Shown here: one piece after another, positions 44,413 through 53,216 of the stretch | Position numbering within the stretch: position 1 is the first letter of the stretch | Layout: every line of letters begins with the position of its first letter | NCBI GenBank assembly: GCA_019636495.1 | Contig: JAHBXL010000004.1 | Location: 62,001 to 126,000 of the forward strand | Length of the DNA stretch: 64,000 bases | Direction of reading: 5' to 3' | DNA from: Phycisphaeraceae bacterium | GTDB taxonomy: Bacteria; Planctomycetota; Phycisphaerae; Phycisphaerales; UBA1924 | Notes under the pieces: generated by a model | The model's input: only the letters and a program-made list of their open reading frames with translations | Told to the model about the DNA's origin: nothing | Database searches by the model: none | Translations under genes and position numbers: made by a program

Positions 44413-44572
44413 GGCGGACCTCCACGGAGCGGCGGCGCGAGGAAGGGCGCAGCACGCGAACATACCCGAGAGCGCAGCCCCGATCAGGACCGGGCAGAGT
44501 TGTCCACAGTGTTCGTGAGATTGTCGCGCTGCGCCCGCGGCCGCTTTCCCCGCTTTGGGCTGGAGTGCGCGT

Positions 44573-44600
44573 AAAAAACGCCCGCGATGGGCGGGCGTTG
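44573..44600 (-). terminator. Intrinsic terminator of the TPR/alpha-CTD gene
   Basis: On the minus strand AACGCCCGC-ccatc-GCGGGCGTT is followed by a run of six T in total. It lies 33 bp after the stop at 44633. Confidence 0.85.
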
Positions 44601-44632
44601 AGGGAGCCGATTCGCGGGAGTTGTCTGGGCGC

Positions 44633-45568
44633 TTACTCGTCGAGTCGGCGCAGGCTGAGGCCGTATTCGACGATTTTGTCCTTCACTTCCTGCAGCGAGG
44701 TTGCGCCGAAGTTTTTGACGCCCATGAGTTCGGCCTCGGTGTGGCTGACGAGATCTCCCAGGGTCTGGATGTTGAGGAGTTGGAGGGCCTTGCGTGCGCG
44801 AACGGAGAGGGCGAGGTCGGAGACGGACTTCTTGAGCATCTGCTCGTTTCCGCTGCCGCGGAGTTGGTCGAGGATCTTGCGTCGGGCCTGACGGTGCGCA
44901 TCTTCGACGCCCTGTCCGAGGCGCATGCCCTTGCTGGCGAGCATCTGCTTGATTTCGAGGAGGCTCGATTCGCCGAAGTTTTTGTAGCCGAGGAGTTCGG
45001 CCTCGGTGGTGCGGAGGAGGTCGCCCAGCGTGCGGATGTTCATTTTCTTGAGGCAGGTGCGGGCGCGGACGGAGAGTTCGAAGTCGGTGACGGGGATGTC
45101 GAGCATCGCGTTGCGCTTGAGGCGGTCGCGGTCGACTTCATCGTTGATGACCATTTCGCGGCTGGCCTGGACATCTTTCATGTAGAGGCGTGCGCGGGGG
45201 TGGTTGGGCGCGGTCTCGAGGACCTGGCGGAGGCATCGCTCGGCGCGGGCGGCATCGCCCATGTCCTCGTACATGATGGCGAGGTTGATGAGCGCGTTGA
45301 TGGGGGCGGGGCGCTGCTCGACAGCGCGCTCGTACATGGCGAGGGCTTCATCGTCCTCGCCGGCGAGGTCGAGGTTGAAGGCGAGTCGGAAGAGGGCGTG
45401 GGGGTTGGGGTCGGCGGCGACGGCCTTGCGCAGTTCGATGATGGCGGCAGCGCGATCGCCGGCCTCGAGGGCCCTGGCCGCGGCATCGGTGTGCACCTGG
45501 GCCTGCTTGGCGTTGCGCTGGGCTTCGCCCGCGCCGATGACCATGTCCAGCATTTCCTGCTTGGGCAT
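44633..45568 (-). CDS. TPR protein with two RNA-polymerase alpha C-terminal-like domains
   Basis: A 311-residue cytoplasmic protein. Residues ~30-130 are about three TPR repeats (ALEAGDRAAAIIELRKAVAADPNPHALFRLAFNLDLAG...PINALINLAIMYEDMGDAARAERCLRQVL). Two copies of the alpha-CTD helix-hairpin-helix domain follow: LDIPVTDFELSVRARTCLKKMNIRTLGDLLRTTEAELLGYKNFGESSLLEIKQML, and KSVSDLALSVRARKALQLLNIQTLGDLVSHTEAELMGVKNFGATSLQEVKDKI. Alpha-CTDs bind DNA UP elements and activators; here they have no polymerase assembly domain. It may compete with or supplement RNA polymerase alpha. It is monocistronic with its own terminator. Confidence 0.85.
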   Translation of the reverse strand: MPKQEMLDMVIGAGEAQRNAKQAQVHTDAAARALEAGDRAAAIIELRKAVAADPNPHALFRLAFNLDLAGEDDEALAMYERAVEQRPAPINALINLAIMYEDMGDAARAERCLRQVLETAPNHPRARLYMKDVQASREMVINDEVDRDRLKRNAMLDIPVTDFELSVRARTCLKKMNIRTLGDLLRTTEAELLGYKNFGESSLLEIKQMLASKGMRLGQGVEDAHRQARRKILDQLRGSGNEQMLKKSVSDLALSVRARKALQLLNIQTLGDLVSHTEAELMGVKNFGATSLQEVKDKIVEYGLSLRRLDE

Positions 45569-45784
45569 TCGGGAAACTCCGAGTGGGTTGTTGGATGCGA
45601 GTTCCGGGTAGAGAGTTTAGGCGGGATGTCGGGTCGGGACGCTGCCTGTGGGCCGGAGTTGGAAAGCCGGATGAGGGGGGCGGGCTGGCGATGCTGTTGG
45701 ATGGGTGTTTGGTAGGTGAGACAGCGAGCAGGGGCCGTTCTTTCCTGCATCTCGGCCTGCCTCGCAGGCTATGAAGCATCAACC

Positions 45785-46870
45785 TCACTCCCCCGCATCC
45801 ACCCTTCGCGGTTCGCGCACGAGTGTGAGGCAGGTGATGGAGAGTCTGCCATCCTCGGCGGTCATACCCAGCAGTTTCACGCGGCGGCCATCGCCGAGTC
45901 GGATGGTGGGGTTGGTCATGACCGCGCGGCGGCCGGCGAACGCGCCCAGCACTTCGCGGGTCTCGGGGAGTTTGGCAAGTTCATCGGGCACGCGGTCGGC
46001 CCTGGCCACTTCCTCGGGCTTGCGGAGCATCCAACTCGCGGGCACGGTGAGCCTGCCCAGCGCGACGCGGCGGGCGGGGAGCCAGAGGGAGCCATCGGGG
46101 GTGAAGCGCGGTTCGACCGCGGCGGAGAAGTAGTTGCCTTGCGCGGCACGGTTGTTGGAGGCGGCGTCTTTGCCGCGAGCGCTGACTTTGGCGCCGATGT
46201 GGATGAGCCCATCGCGGAAATCGACGTTGAGTTCCTGGACGGATTCGGGCCACTTGAACGCCGCGCCTGCCTCGGCCCCATCGCGTTCGCGGCTTTCCAT
46301 CCACGCGGGGAGGCGGGCGTTGAGCCATGCGTTCACATCGGACGCGCTGACGCGGATGGTCCAGGGGGCGGAGCCATCGCCATCGATGCCCGCGGGCCGG
46401 GCCTGGGTCATGATGGTTGCCAGCGCGTTCTCGAATCGCTCGGCGACTTCGACGATGGCGGGGTCGCGGACGTTGACGCTGGTCCACCAGTTCGGCCGCT
46501 CCTGCGAGAGGGCGAGCGCGACCAGGCCGAGCGCGGTGCCGAGGACGATGAGCACGAACACGCCCCCGGCGGCCCAGCGGCGGGCGCGTGCGGAGAATCC
46601 GTCGCTGCGCGCGGCCTGGAGGAGGAGCGTGAATGCCGCGAGGGCCCAGAGGCGCGCGGTGTGCAGCACGCGGCGGGCATTGATGAGGGCGGGATGCGGA
46701 GCGCGCGGGGCGGCGAGAGCGGGGCCCGCGGTCGGCGCGGAGGATTGGATGGGGGCGTGGGCCGGCGCGGGGATGGCGGCGGGCGCTGAGGGGGTGCCGG
46801 GCGGCATGATGACCACCGGCGCGAGGCCCCTCGCGGCATCCTGCCCGGGCTGCGCGCTCGTTCCTTCCAT
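45785..46870 (-). CDS. Membrane-anchored hypothetical protein
   Basis: A 361-residue protein. The first ~65 residues are Pro/Ala-rich and disordered. One transmembrane helix follows near residue 105 (GVFVLIVLGTALGLVALAL), and then a ~230-residue extracytoplasmic domain (NWWTSVNVRDPAIVEVAERFENALATIM, WTIRVSASDVNAWLNARLPAWM, LIHIGAKVSARG, YFSAAVEPRFTPDGSLWL) that resembles a lipid- or membrane-associated beta-barrel of unknown family. The start is taken as MEGTSAQP at 46870; upstream in-frame sequence is the repeat cluster. No function assigned. Confidence 0.7.
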   Translation of the reverse strand: MEGTSAQPGQDAARGLAPVVIMPPGTPSAPAAIPAPAHAPIQSSAPTAGPALAAPRAPHPALINARRVLHTARLWALAAFTLLLQAARSDGFSARARRWAAGGVFVLIVLGTALGLVALALSQERPNWWTSVNVRDPAIVEVAERFENALATIMTQARPAGIDGDGSAPWTIRVSASDVNAWLNARLPAWMESRERDGAEAGAAFKWPESVQELNVDFRDGLIHIGAKVSARGKDAASNNRAAQGNYFSAAVEPRFTPDGSLWLPARRVALGRLTVPASWMLRKPEEVARADRVPDELAKLPETREVLGAFAGRRAVMTNPTIRLGDGRRVKLLGMTAEDGRLSITCLTLVREPRRVDAGE

Positions 46871-46889
46871 AGAGAAGGACTGTAGGACT

Positions 46890-47160
46890 TGTGGCACGGG
46901 CGTCCTGCCCGAGTTCTTCATGGCCGGGACGGCCATGCCGCTCAACGCCGTGAACCGAGAGGCCGGATCGAGTGGCTGAAGCCTCTTGATGGAGAAGGCC
47001 GTTGAAACGGCCTCAAGGCCTCAAGCCCATGACCAGCCCTGAAAGGGCTGGCCTGAAAGCGAGCAAGGCCGATGAATCGGCCTGAAATGTCGCCGCGGAG
47101 TTGCCAGTTCACGGCGTTGCATGGCACTCAGACTTCATGGCCGGGACGGCCATGGCACTC
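46890..47160. repeat. Palindromic repeat cluster, copy C (inverted)
   Basis: This cluster has the palindrome series of copies A and B in reverse order: ATGGCCGGGACGGCCAT, AAGGCCGTTGAAACGGCCT, CAGCCCTGAAAGGGCTG, GGCCGATGAATCGGCC, then a second ATGGCCGGGACGGCCAT. It fills the gap between two divergent genes. Confidence 0.85.
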
Positions 47161-47180
47161 GTCGGGTACTCTCCCATCCC

Positions 47181-48494
47181 ATGTCCCTGCACACACGCAT
47201 CCGACGACGATCCGCCCGCATCGCCATCATCGGGCTGGGATACGTGGGGCTGCCGCTGGCGCGGGTGTTTGTGGATGCGGGGTTCCGGGTGATCGGGGTG
47301 GACACCGACCCGGCGAAGATCGGGGCGCTGGCGAAGGGGAAGTGCTATCTCAAGCACCTGGGGCGGAACTTCGTTCGCGAGATGAACGCAACGCGGCGGT
47401 TTGAGGCGACGGGCGATGCGCGTGCGCTGCGCGCGGCGGATGCGGTGCTGATCTGCGTGCCGACGCCGCTGGGCCCGCACATGGAGCCCGATCTTTCGTA
47501 TGTCGAGCGGACGGCCGAGGACATCGGGGCGAACCTGAAGCGGGGCGCGCTTGTGGTGCTGGAATCGACGAGTTATCCGGGGACGACGCGGGACGTGGTG
47601 CTGCCGCTGCTGGAAAAGAAGGGCCGCGAGTGCGGGTCGGCCAAGGGGTTCTTCCTTGCCAGCAGCCCGGAGCGCGAGGACCCGGGCCGGCGCGACTTCA
47701 CGACGCGGACGATTCCGAAACTGGTGGGCGGTGTGGACCGCGCGAGCGGGGAGATTGCGGCTGCGCTGTACGCCGCTGCGTTCGAGACGGTGGTGCCGGT
47801 TGAATCGGCGGAAGTGGCGGAAGCGGCGAAGATCCTGGAGAACACGTACCGCGCGGTGAACATCGCGCTGGTGAACGAGATGAAGGTGCTGCTGACGGCG
47901 ATGGGGATTGATGTGTGGAAGGTGGTCGCCGCGGCGAGCACCAAGCCCTTCGGCTTTGCGCCGTTTTATCCGGGTCCGGGCCTTGGCGGGCACTGCATCC
48001 CGATCGACCCGTACTACCTGACGTGGAAGGCGCGGGAGGTGGGCCTTCCGACGCGGTTTGTGGAACTGGCGGGAGAGATCAACCACGCGATGCCGGACTA
48101 TGTGGTGATGCGGGTGGTGGAGGAACTGAATGCGCGCGGGCGGGCGGTGCGCGGGGCGCGGGTGCTGGTGCTGGGGCTGGCGTACAAGCCGGATATTGAT
48201 GATGTGCGAGAGAGCCCGAGTTTCGAGATCATTCAGCGGTTGCGCGAGATGGGGGCGAGGGTGGATTACAACGACCCGCTGGTGCCGCGAACGCACCGGA
48301 TGAGGCGGCACGACCTGAAGATGACGAGCGTGGCATTGACCGCCGCGGCGTTGAAGGGGTATGACGCGGTGGTGGTGTCGACGGCGCACAGCGTGTATGA
48401 CTGGGGGATGATCGCGCGGCACGCGCGGCTGGTTGTGGACACGCGGAACGCGCTGCGGGGGGTGAGGAATCGCAAGAACATCGTGATGGCGTGA
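47181..48494 (+). CDS. UDP-N-acetylglucosamine-type nucleotide-sugar 6-dehydrogenase (WbpA/TuaD-like)
   Basis: A 437-residue NAD-dependent dehydrogenase: Rossmann start IAIIGLGYVGLPLARVFVDAGFRVIGVD, PTPLG, ESTSYPGTTRDVVLP, SPEREDPG, the central helix EVAEAAKILENTYRAVNIALVNEMK, and the catalytic Cys 272 in GPGLGGHCIPIDPYYLTWKA. The last motif and SPEREDPG favour UDP-N-acetylglucosamine or UDP-N-acetylmannosamine over UDP-glucose. The C-terminal KPDIDDVRESPSFEII fits. The product would be a uronic acid for a capsule, O-antigen or other surface glycan; a GDP-sugar epimerase gene at 59.9 kb could serve the same cell surface. Confidence 0.92.
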   Translation: MSLHTRIRRRSARIAIIGLGYVGLPLARVFVDAGFRVIGVDTDPAKIGALAKGKCYLKHLGRNFVREMNATRRFEATGDARALRAADAVLICVPTPLGPHMEPDLSYVERTAEDIGANLKRGALVVLESTSYPGTTRDVVLPLLEKKGRECGSAKGFFLASSPEREDPGRRDFTTRTIPKLVGGVDRASGEIAAALYAAAFETVVPVESAEVAEAAKILENTYRAVNIALVNEMKVLLTAMGIDVWKVVAAASTKPFGFAPFYPGPGLGGHCIPIDPYYLTWKAREVGLPTRFVELAGEINHAMPDYVVMRVVEELNARGRAVRGARVLVLGLAYKPDIDDVRESPSFEIIQRLREMGARVDYNDPLVPRTHRMRRHDLKMTSVALTAAALKGYDAVVVSTAHSVYDWGMIARHARLVVDTRNALRGVRNRKNIVMA

Positions 48495-48550
48495 GGGGGA
48501 TCCGAAACCAGGGGCGCAGGGCACCGCGTCCACATCAGGGCCATGGCGCG

Positions 48551-49786
48551 TCACGGGGTTCCAGGGACTTGCGGGTGGCCGAGGGAATCGGGATCGTCGC
48601 TTTCGATCAGGCGGATGATCTCGTCGGCGACATATACACGTTTGTAGGTTCGGCCGGTGGCTTCCGTCAGAATGCCGGCATCGACCAGCCGCTCAATGAG
48701 GCCTTGGGCCGAAGGTTGAGAAATTTCCAGCAGACGTCGGACCCAAGTTGCAGTGACGGCCTGCTGCACAAACAGCAGGTCCGCAAGTCGGACAAGGTTG
48801 TTGGACCTGCCGGCACGTTGGGCTCGCTCACGGTAGACGCTTCGCAACCGGTCGATCGCGCGCACACGCTTCATGCCGTCGGCACATTCAACTTCAACCG
48901 CCCGACAGAAGAACTCGATCCAGGCTTCCCAGTCTCCGTGGGTGCTGACGCGCAGCATGAGATCGCAGTACTCCTGGCGATGTCGGTCGAGAAACGGCGA
49001 GATGTAGGGGAGGGGAAACTCGAGCCAGCCCGCCTTGAGGCCGGTGAGCGTGATGAGCAGCCGACCCATTCGTCCATTGCCATCCGCGAAGGGGTGGATG
49101 CACTCGAATTGATAATGTCCGAGCGCCAACTCGACAAGCGGCGGGAAGTGTCGTCGAGGGCGCCGTTCGTCGGGGTTCAGGAACTGCTCATAGTCGCGGA
49201 GGCATTGTTCGAGGTCGGAACCGGGCGGTGGCGGTACAAATCGCGCGTTGCGCAGGCCACCGGTGGTGCTGCCGATGTAGACCTGCCCCGATCGGAACTG
49301 GCCCGGCCGCTTGTCCTCGCCACGAACGCCGGAGAGCAGCTTTGCGTGCATCTCGCGGATCAGACGGAGACTCAAGGGCAACGCCGATCCGCAACCGAAG
49401 AGCAGGGCGACGAGGTTGGCGTGGACTTCCCTGACTTCGTCTCGCGCATCATCCTGATCGACATCGAATAGGGCCAGTTCTCGCGCGGATGCAATGGTGT
49501 TCTCAATGCGTGATGAGTGCTCGACTTCGCGTTTGAGGAATACCCGCAGCAGGACATCGGGGGCGGGGAGCACCCGTATGGCCCCAGCGAGGAGATGGAG
49601 TTGAGAGTTGGCGCGGTCGATGGGATTCAACAGCCGGCCGAGAGTCGATGTATCAATGTCCGGCGGCAGTGGGTGGGGAACGAACGCGAACCCCTGCTCA
49701 TCCGCCAACCGGTCGCCGCGAACGACTTTGGCGGAGGTTGGTTTGAGTTGTCCGGGGGCCCTTGGTTGGAACTGGTCGGGCTGCAT
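48551..49786 (-). CDS. Fic-domain protein (class II, with winged-helix C-terminus)
   Basis: A 411-residue protein with the Fic signature HPFADGNGR at 231-239 and the active-site flap segment PGQFRSGQVYIG. The auto-inhibitory motif SSRIEN at 91-96 lies N-terminal to the Fic core, as in class II enzymes. A C-terminal winged helix (VTATWVRRLLEISQPSAQGLIERLVDAGILTEATG) suggests it binds DNA and regulates its own gene. Fic proteins attach AMP or other nucleotides to target proteins; the target is unknown. The nearby perfect inverted repeat at 49841-49869 is a candidate operator. No antitoxin-like partner is seen beside it. Confidence 0.9.
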   Translation of the reverse strand: MQPDQFQPRAPGQLKPTSAKVVRGDRLADEQGFAFVPHPLPPDIDTSTLGRLLNPIDRANSQLHLLAGAIRVLPAPDVLLRVFLKREVEHSSRIENTIASARELALFDVDQDDARDEVREVHANLVALLFGCGSALPLSLRLIREMHAKLLSGVRGEDKRPGQFRSGQVYIGSTTGGLRNARFVPPPPGSDLEQCLRDYEQFLNPDERRPRRHFPPLVELALGHYQFECIHPFADGNGRMGRLLITLTGLKAGWLEFPLPYISPFLDRHRQEYCDLMLRVSTHGDWEAWIEFFCRAVEVECADGMKRVRAIDRLRSVYRERAQRAGRSNNLVRLADLLFVQQAVTATWVRRLLEISQPSAQGLIERLVDAGILTEATGRTYKRVYVADEIIRLIESDDPDSLGHPQVPGTP

Positions 49787-49840
49787 TTGATGAAGGCATT
49801 CTTTCCATCTGCCCTGACAAAAGAAAGGTATTGACCAAAA

Positions 49841-49869
49841 CCTTTCAATCTGCCTTCGAGATTGAAAGG
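49841..49869. promoter_or_regulatory. Perfect inverted repeat upstream of the Fic gene
   Basis: CCTTTCAATCT (49841-49851), a 7-base spacer, then AGATTGAAAGG (49859-49869), 11 of 11 bases matching. A third GAAAGG box lies at 49823-49828, so that GAAAGG and CCTTTC boxes bracket 49823-49846. The region is AT-rich and lies between the divergent Fic and NfeD genes; probably an operator. Confidence 0.6.
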
Positions 49870-50008
49870 CCGCTTATGGTTAGTGAATACAAACAATCGC
49901 GGCAGAGCGGAACGCGATCGGTTATTCTCGGAATGACCCCATTGCCCGGGGACTGTGGAGGGCGCGATCGGTCTGTTTCGGCCCCGGCCGTCGGAAGGGA
50001 GGTGTCTG

Positions 50009-50578
50009 GTGTACAACCTGTTCTTCGCCGACTACGCCCTGTGGTTCACCGGCCCCGCGCTTCTGGGCACGGCGTTCCTGCTGTTGCGCTTCCTGCTGCT
50101 GTCGATCGGCGGCGGGCTGGATGTCGAGGGCGGGGACGATGTCGGGATCGATCATCACGCGCACGGGTCGGAAGGTCTGAAGTTGTTCAGCGTGCAGACG
50201 GTGATCGCGTTCTTCATGGGCTTTGGCTGGGCGGGGCTGATCGGCTATCGCGGGCTGGAGTGGGGCATCCCGGCATCGATGGGCCTTGGCGCGGTGGGCG
50301 GGACGTTCATGATGTGGCTGATGGCGTTCCTGCTCCGCGCGGCGATGGAACTGCAGTCATCGGGCAATGTCGAAGCGCGGTCGCTGGTCGGGCTGGAGGG
50401 GACGGTGTACATCGCCGTGCCGGCGCAGGGCCAGGGGACGGGGCAGGTGATGATTGTCATCGGCGAGAAGCAGCGGAACTACCAGGCGGTCTCGGCGGAC
50501 GAGGCGCTCACGCGGAACACGCGTGTGCGCGTGCTGGCGGTGAACGGCGACAACTCGCTGACGGTGGCGCGGGCCTGA
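50009..50578 (+). CDS. NfeD-like membrane protein
   Basis: A 189-residue protein: an N-terminal membrane segment (YALWFTGPALLGTAFLLLRFLLLSI), two more helices (FFMGFGWAGLIGY and GTFMMWLMAFLLRAAM), and a C-terminal OB-fold (LVGLEGTVYIAVPAQGQGTGQVMIVIGEKQRNYQAV). GTG 50009 is preceded by GGGAGG. NfeD proteins are encoded beside SPFH/flotillin proteins, as here, and help place them in membrane microdomains. It is the first gene of a three-gene unit. Confidence 0.85.
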   Translation: MYNLFFADYALWFTGPALLGTAFLLLRFLLLSIGGGLDVEGGDDVGIDHHAHGSEGLKLFSVQTVIAFFMGFGWAGLIGYRGLEWGIPASMGLGAVGGTFMMWLMAFLLRAAMELQSSGNVEARSLVGLEGTVYIAVPAQGQGTGQVMIVIGEKQRNYQAVSADEALTRNTRVRVLAVNGDNSLTVARA

Positions 50579-50627
50579 GCGTGCAGCACCCCGCCCGCGA
50601 TGGGAACTCCGGAGGGAGGTCGTTTCG

Positions 50628-52304
50628 ATGATCAACGCGTTCGCAGACATTCTGAACCTGACCAGCGCGCCCGCATCGGCGCTCGCGCTGGCCCAGCGGC
50701 AGCAGTCCGGCGACATGACCGGCCTGCTGGTGTTCCTGTTCATCGCCGCGGTCGCGCTGGTGCTGCTGGTGGTGCTGGCGTGGGTCGCGACGCGGTATCG
50801 CCGCTGCCCGTCGAACCGCATCCTGGTGGTGTACGGCAAGGTCGGCACGGGCCGTGCGGCCAAGTGCATCCACGGCGGCGGCGCGTTCGTTTGGCCGTTG
50901 ATCCAGGACTACGCGTACCTGTCGCTGGAGCCCCTGGTGATCGACATCCCGCTGGAGGGCGCGCTGTCGCTCAACAACATCCGCGTGAACGTTCCGAGCA
51001 CGTTCACGGTGGCGATCTCGACGGACCCGGTGCTGATGAACAACGCGGCGGAGCGGCTGCTGAGCCTGAACCCGCAGCAGATGCGGGAGCAGGCGCAGGA
51101 CATCATCCTGGGCCAGTTGCGCCTCGTCATCGCGACCCTCACGATCGAGGAGATCAACAAGGACCGCGAGAAGTTCATGACCCTGATCAACGAGAACGTT
51201 GCGCAGGAGATCAACAAGGTCGGCCTGGACCTGATCAACGTGAACATCCGGGACATCACGGACGAGAGCGGGTACATCCAGGCGATCGGCAAGCGGGCGG
51301 CGGCGGAGGCGATCAACCGGGCGAAGGTCGAGGTCGCGCAGCAGGAGCGCGACGGCGCCATCGGCGAGGCCGCGGCGGTGCGCGAGCGGACGGTGCAGGT
51401 GGCCAACGAGGCCGCCGCGGCGGCGCAGGGGCAGAAGAACGCCGAGCAGACCAAGCGCGTGGCGGTGGCGGCGTATGAAGCGCAGGCGATCACGGGGGAG
51501 GTGCAGGCCAAGCGGGACATGGAGGTGGCGGCGGCGCAGCGCGAGGCCGAGACCATCGCCGCGAAGAAGAAGGCGGAGCAGGAGCAGCGCATCCGGGTGT
51601 CGGAGGCGGAGGCGAGCGCGACGACGGGCGAGAACGCCGCATCGGCGACGATCGCGGAATCGAACGCGAAACTGGCCGAGGTTCGGGCGGATGCGAAGCG
51701 GCGGTCGGACGTGGCGACGGCGAAGGCGAGCGAGGCGATTCTGCTGGCGCAGCGGGACCAGGAACTCGCGCGGCTGGCCAAGGACGAGATCGCGCCGCAG
51801 GAGGTGGAGAAGAAGCGGATCGAGATCGCGGCGATGGCCGAGGCGGAGAAGCGGCGCATCGAGGCGCAGGGCGAGGCGGATGCGATTCTGGCGAAGTACA
51901 CCGCCGAGGCCGAGGGCACGCGCAAGGTTCTTGAGGCCAAGGCCGAGGGGTATCGGCGGCTGATCGAGGCGTGCGGCAGCCAGCCGCAGGTGGGGCCGAC
52001 GCTGCTGCTGATCGAGCAGTTGCCCAAACTGGTGGCCGAGCAGGTGAAGGCGATCCAGAACCTGAAGATCGACAAGATCACGGTGTGGGACTCGGGGATG
52101 AACTCTGGCGGGCGTTCGACGACGGCGGACTTTTTGTCGGGGTTCGTGGGGTCCTTGCCGCGGCTGCACGAGTTGGCGCAGCAGGCGGGGATCGAGTTGC
52201 CGCACGCGCTGGGCCGCGTGACCGAACGCCGCGCCGATCCGCTGGAAACGGCGGCCGACGACGGCCAGGCCGATGGGAAAGCCGACGGGAGTCGCCGGAC
52301 CTAA
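50628..52304 (+). CDS. SPFH-domain flotillin-like protein (FloT/YqiK type)
   Basis: A 558-residue protein with one N-terminal membrane helix (LLVFLFIAAVALVLLVVLAWVAT), an SPFH domain (RILVVYGKVGTGRAAKCIHGGGAFVWPLIQDYAYLSLEPLVIDI through DLINVNIRDITDESGYIQAIG), and a ~200-residue Ala/Glu-rich coiled coil (EAAAAAQGQKNAEQTKRVAVAAYEAQAI...). A C-terminal hydrophobic patch (LLLIEQLPKLVAEQVKAIQNLKI) and the flexible tail end it. Flotillins form oligomers that organise membrane microdomains. It follows NfeD by 49 bp with GGAGG upstream. Confidence 0.93.
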   Translation: MINAFADILNLTSAPASALALAQRQQSGDMTGLLVFLFIAAVALVLLVVLAWVATRYRRCPSNRILVVYGKVGTGRAAKCIHGGGAFVWPLIQDYAYLSLEPLVIDIPLEGALSLNNIRVNVPSTFTVAISTDPVLMNNAAERLLSLNPQQMREQAQDIILGQLRLVIATLTIEEINKDREKFMTLINENVAQEINKVGLDLINVNIRDITDESGYIQAIGKRAAAEAINRAKVEVAQQERDGAIGEAAAVRERTVQVANEAAAAAQGQKNAEQTKRVAVAAYEAQAITGEVQAKRDMEVAAAQREAETIAAKKKAEQEQRIRVSEAEASATTGENAASATIAESNAKLAEVRADAKRRSDVATAKASEAILLAQRDQELARLAKDEIAPQEVEKKRIEIAAMAEAEKRRIEAQGEADAILAKYTAEAEGTRKVLEAKAEGYRRLIEACGSQPQVGPTLLLIEQLPKLVAEQVKAIQNLKIDKITVWDSGMNSGGRSTTADFLSGFVGSLPRLHELAQQAGIELPHALGRVTERRADPLETAADDGQADGKADGSRRT

Positions 52305-52330
52305 ACTCCCCGATCACGAAGGGGAACTCC

Positions 52331-52918
52331 ATGCCGCGTCCGCACCGTGTCGTCTGCGTGTTTGCCTTGGTTGTGTCCGCGCTCATCGCGTCGGGCTGCG
52401 TCGGTCACAACGTGATCAACCCTGTCGCGGACGGGGAGCGCGGGTTCAGCAACCCCAACTCGGACCCGATTCCGCCGTTGATGATCGAGGCGGTGCGGTG
52501 GGTGGCGACGCGGTACCCGCCGGAGGAATCGGCGGAGTGGTCGATCGGCGTGGCGAACCTGCCCGAGGAGGGCGCGGCGGGGACGCGGTTTGTGGTGAAC
52601 CTGCCGCAGGGCGTGAACCGCCTGGTCTACCGGCGCGTGTGCGAGTTGATCGGCTTCGGCGCTGCGCCGATGCAGCCGGGGTATGAGTCGCTGCCGACGT
52701 ACCACGTGTCGCGGATCTGGGTCTCGGGCGATGAGGCGCGGGTCGATGTGATCCGGCCCATCAAGGGCCTGCCCGCGGGCGCCGATGGCCGGCCGGTGAC
52801 GCAGCCGATCACGGTCCGTCTGCGCGGCGGGTTGCAGCCGTGGCGGGTGACGAGTCACAACGTGTGGTCGTTCAACTCGCTGCCGACGCCGCCGATCAAC
52901 TACATGCCGGAGCAGTGA
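52331..52918 (+). CDS. Lipoprotein of unknown function
   Basis: A 195-residue lipoprotein with signal peptide and lipobox VCVFALVVSALIASGC. The mature part contains NPVADGERGFSNPNSDPIPPLMIEAVRWVATRYPP and VANLPEEGAAGTRFVVNLPQGVNRLVYRRVCELIGFGA. It ends with WRVTSHNVWSFNSLPTPPINYMPEQ. The family is not recognised; similar lipoproteins accompany flotillin genes only by inference here. It follows the flotillin gene by 26 bp. Confidence 0.75.
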   Translation: MPRPHRVVCVFALVVSALIASGCVGHNVINPVADGERGFSNPNSDPIPPLMIEAVRWVATRYPPEESAEWSIGVANLPEEGAAGTRFVVNLPQGVNRLVYRRVCELIGFGAAPMQPGYESLPTYHVSRIWVSGDEARVDVIRPIKGLPAGADGRPVTQPITVRLRGGLQPWRVTSHNVWSFNSLPTPPINYMPEQ

Positions 52919-52961
52919 GAAGAAGGCGGAGAGCGGTGTGAGCAACTGCACCGCTTGCGGG

Positions 52962-53216
52962 TCACTTCACCGCTTCGACGCGCGTGTTGCGGTCGAGGTT
53001 CAGGACCACGGTCTCGCCATCATCCTTGCGCAGTTCGAGGCGGTCGAGCCACAGTTTGTTGTCCTGCGCGTGGGCGTACCACGAGCCGGTTTTCTGCTGC
53101 TCGAACTTGATGACCGTGCCCTCGATGGTGGTGGTGAAGGCATCGCGCTGCCGCGGCACCTGCTGAATGACGCGGATGCGCTGGCCGGGTGTGTAGAGGG
53201 CGTTGCCGGTGGTCAT
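52962..53216 (-). CDS. Small hypothetical protein (84 residues)
   Basis: An 84-residue beta-rich protein (MTTGNALYTPGQRIRVIQQVPRQRDAFTTTIEGTVIKFEQQKTGSWYAH) of OB- or SH3-like appearance. Its start overlaps the stop of the holin-like gene as ATGA (53213-53216), so it belongs to the phage-like unit or is co-translated with it. It may be a host protein that uses the cluster's transcript. No family recognised. Confidence 0.7.
   Translation of the reverse strand: MTTGNALYTPGQRIRVIQQVPRQRDAFTTTIEGTVIKFEQQKTGSWYAHAQDNKLWLDRLELRKDDGETVVLNLDRNTRVEAVK

Noticed and set aside
46890..47160. Small genes at the repeat clusters (46942-47127, 29714-29853)
   Set aside because: The open frames are made only of palindromic repeat words (peptides such as GRFIGLARFQASP) and recur identically in all three clusters.
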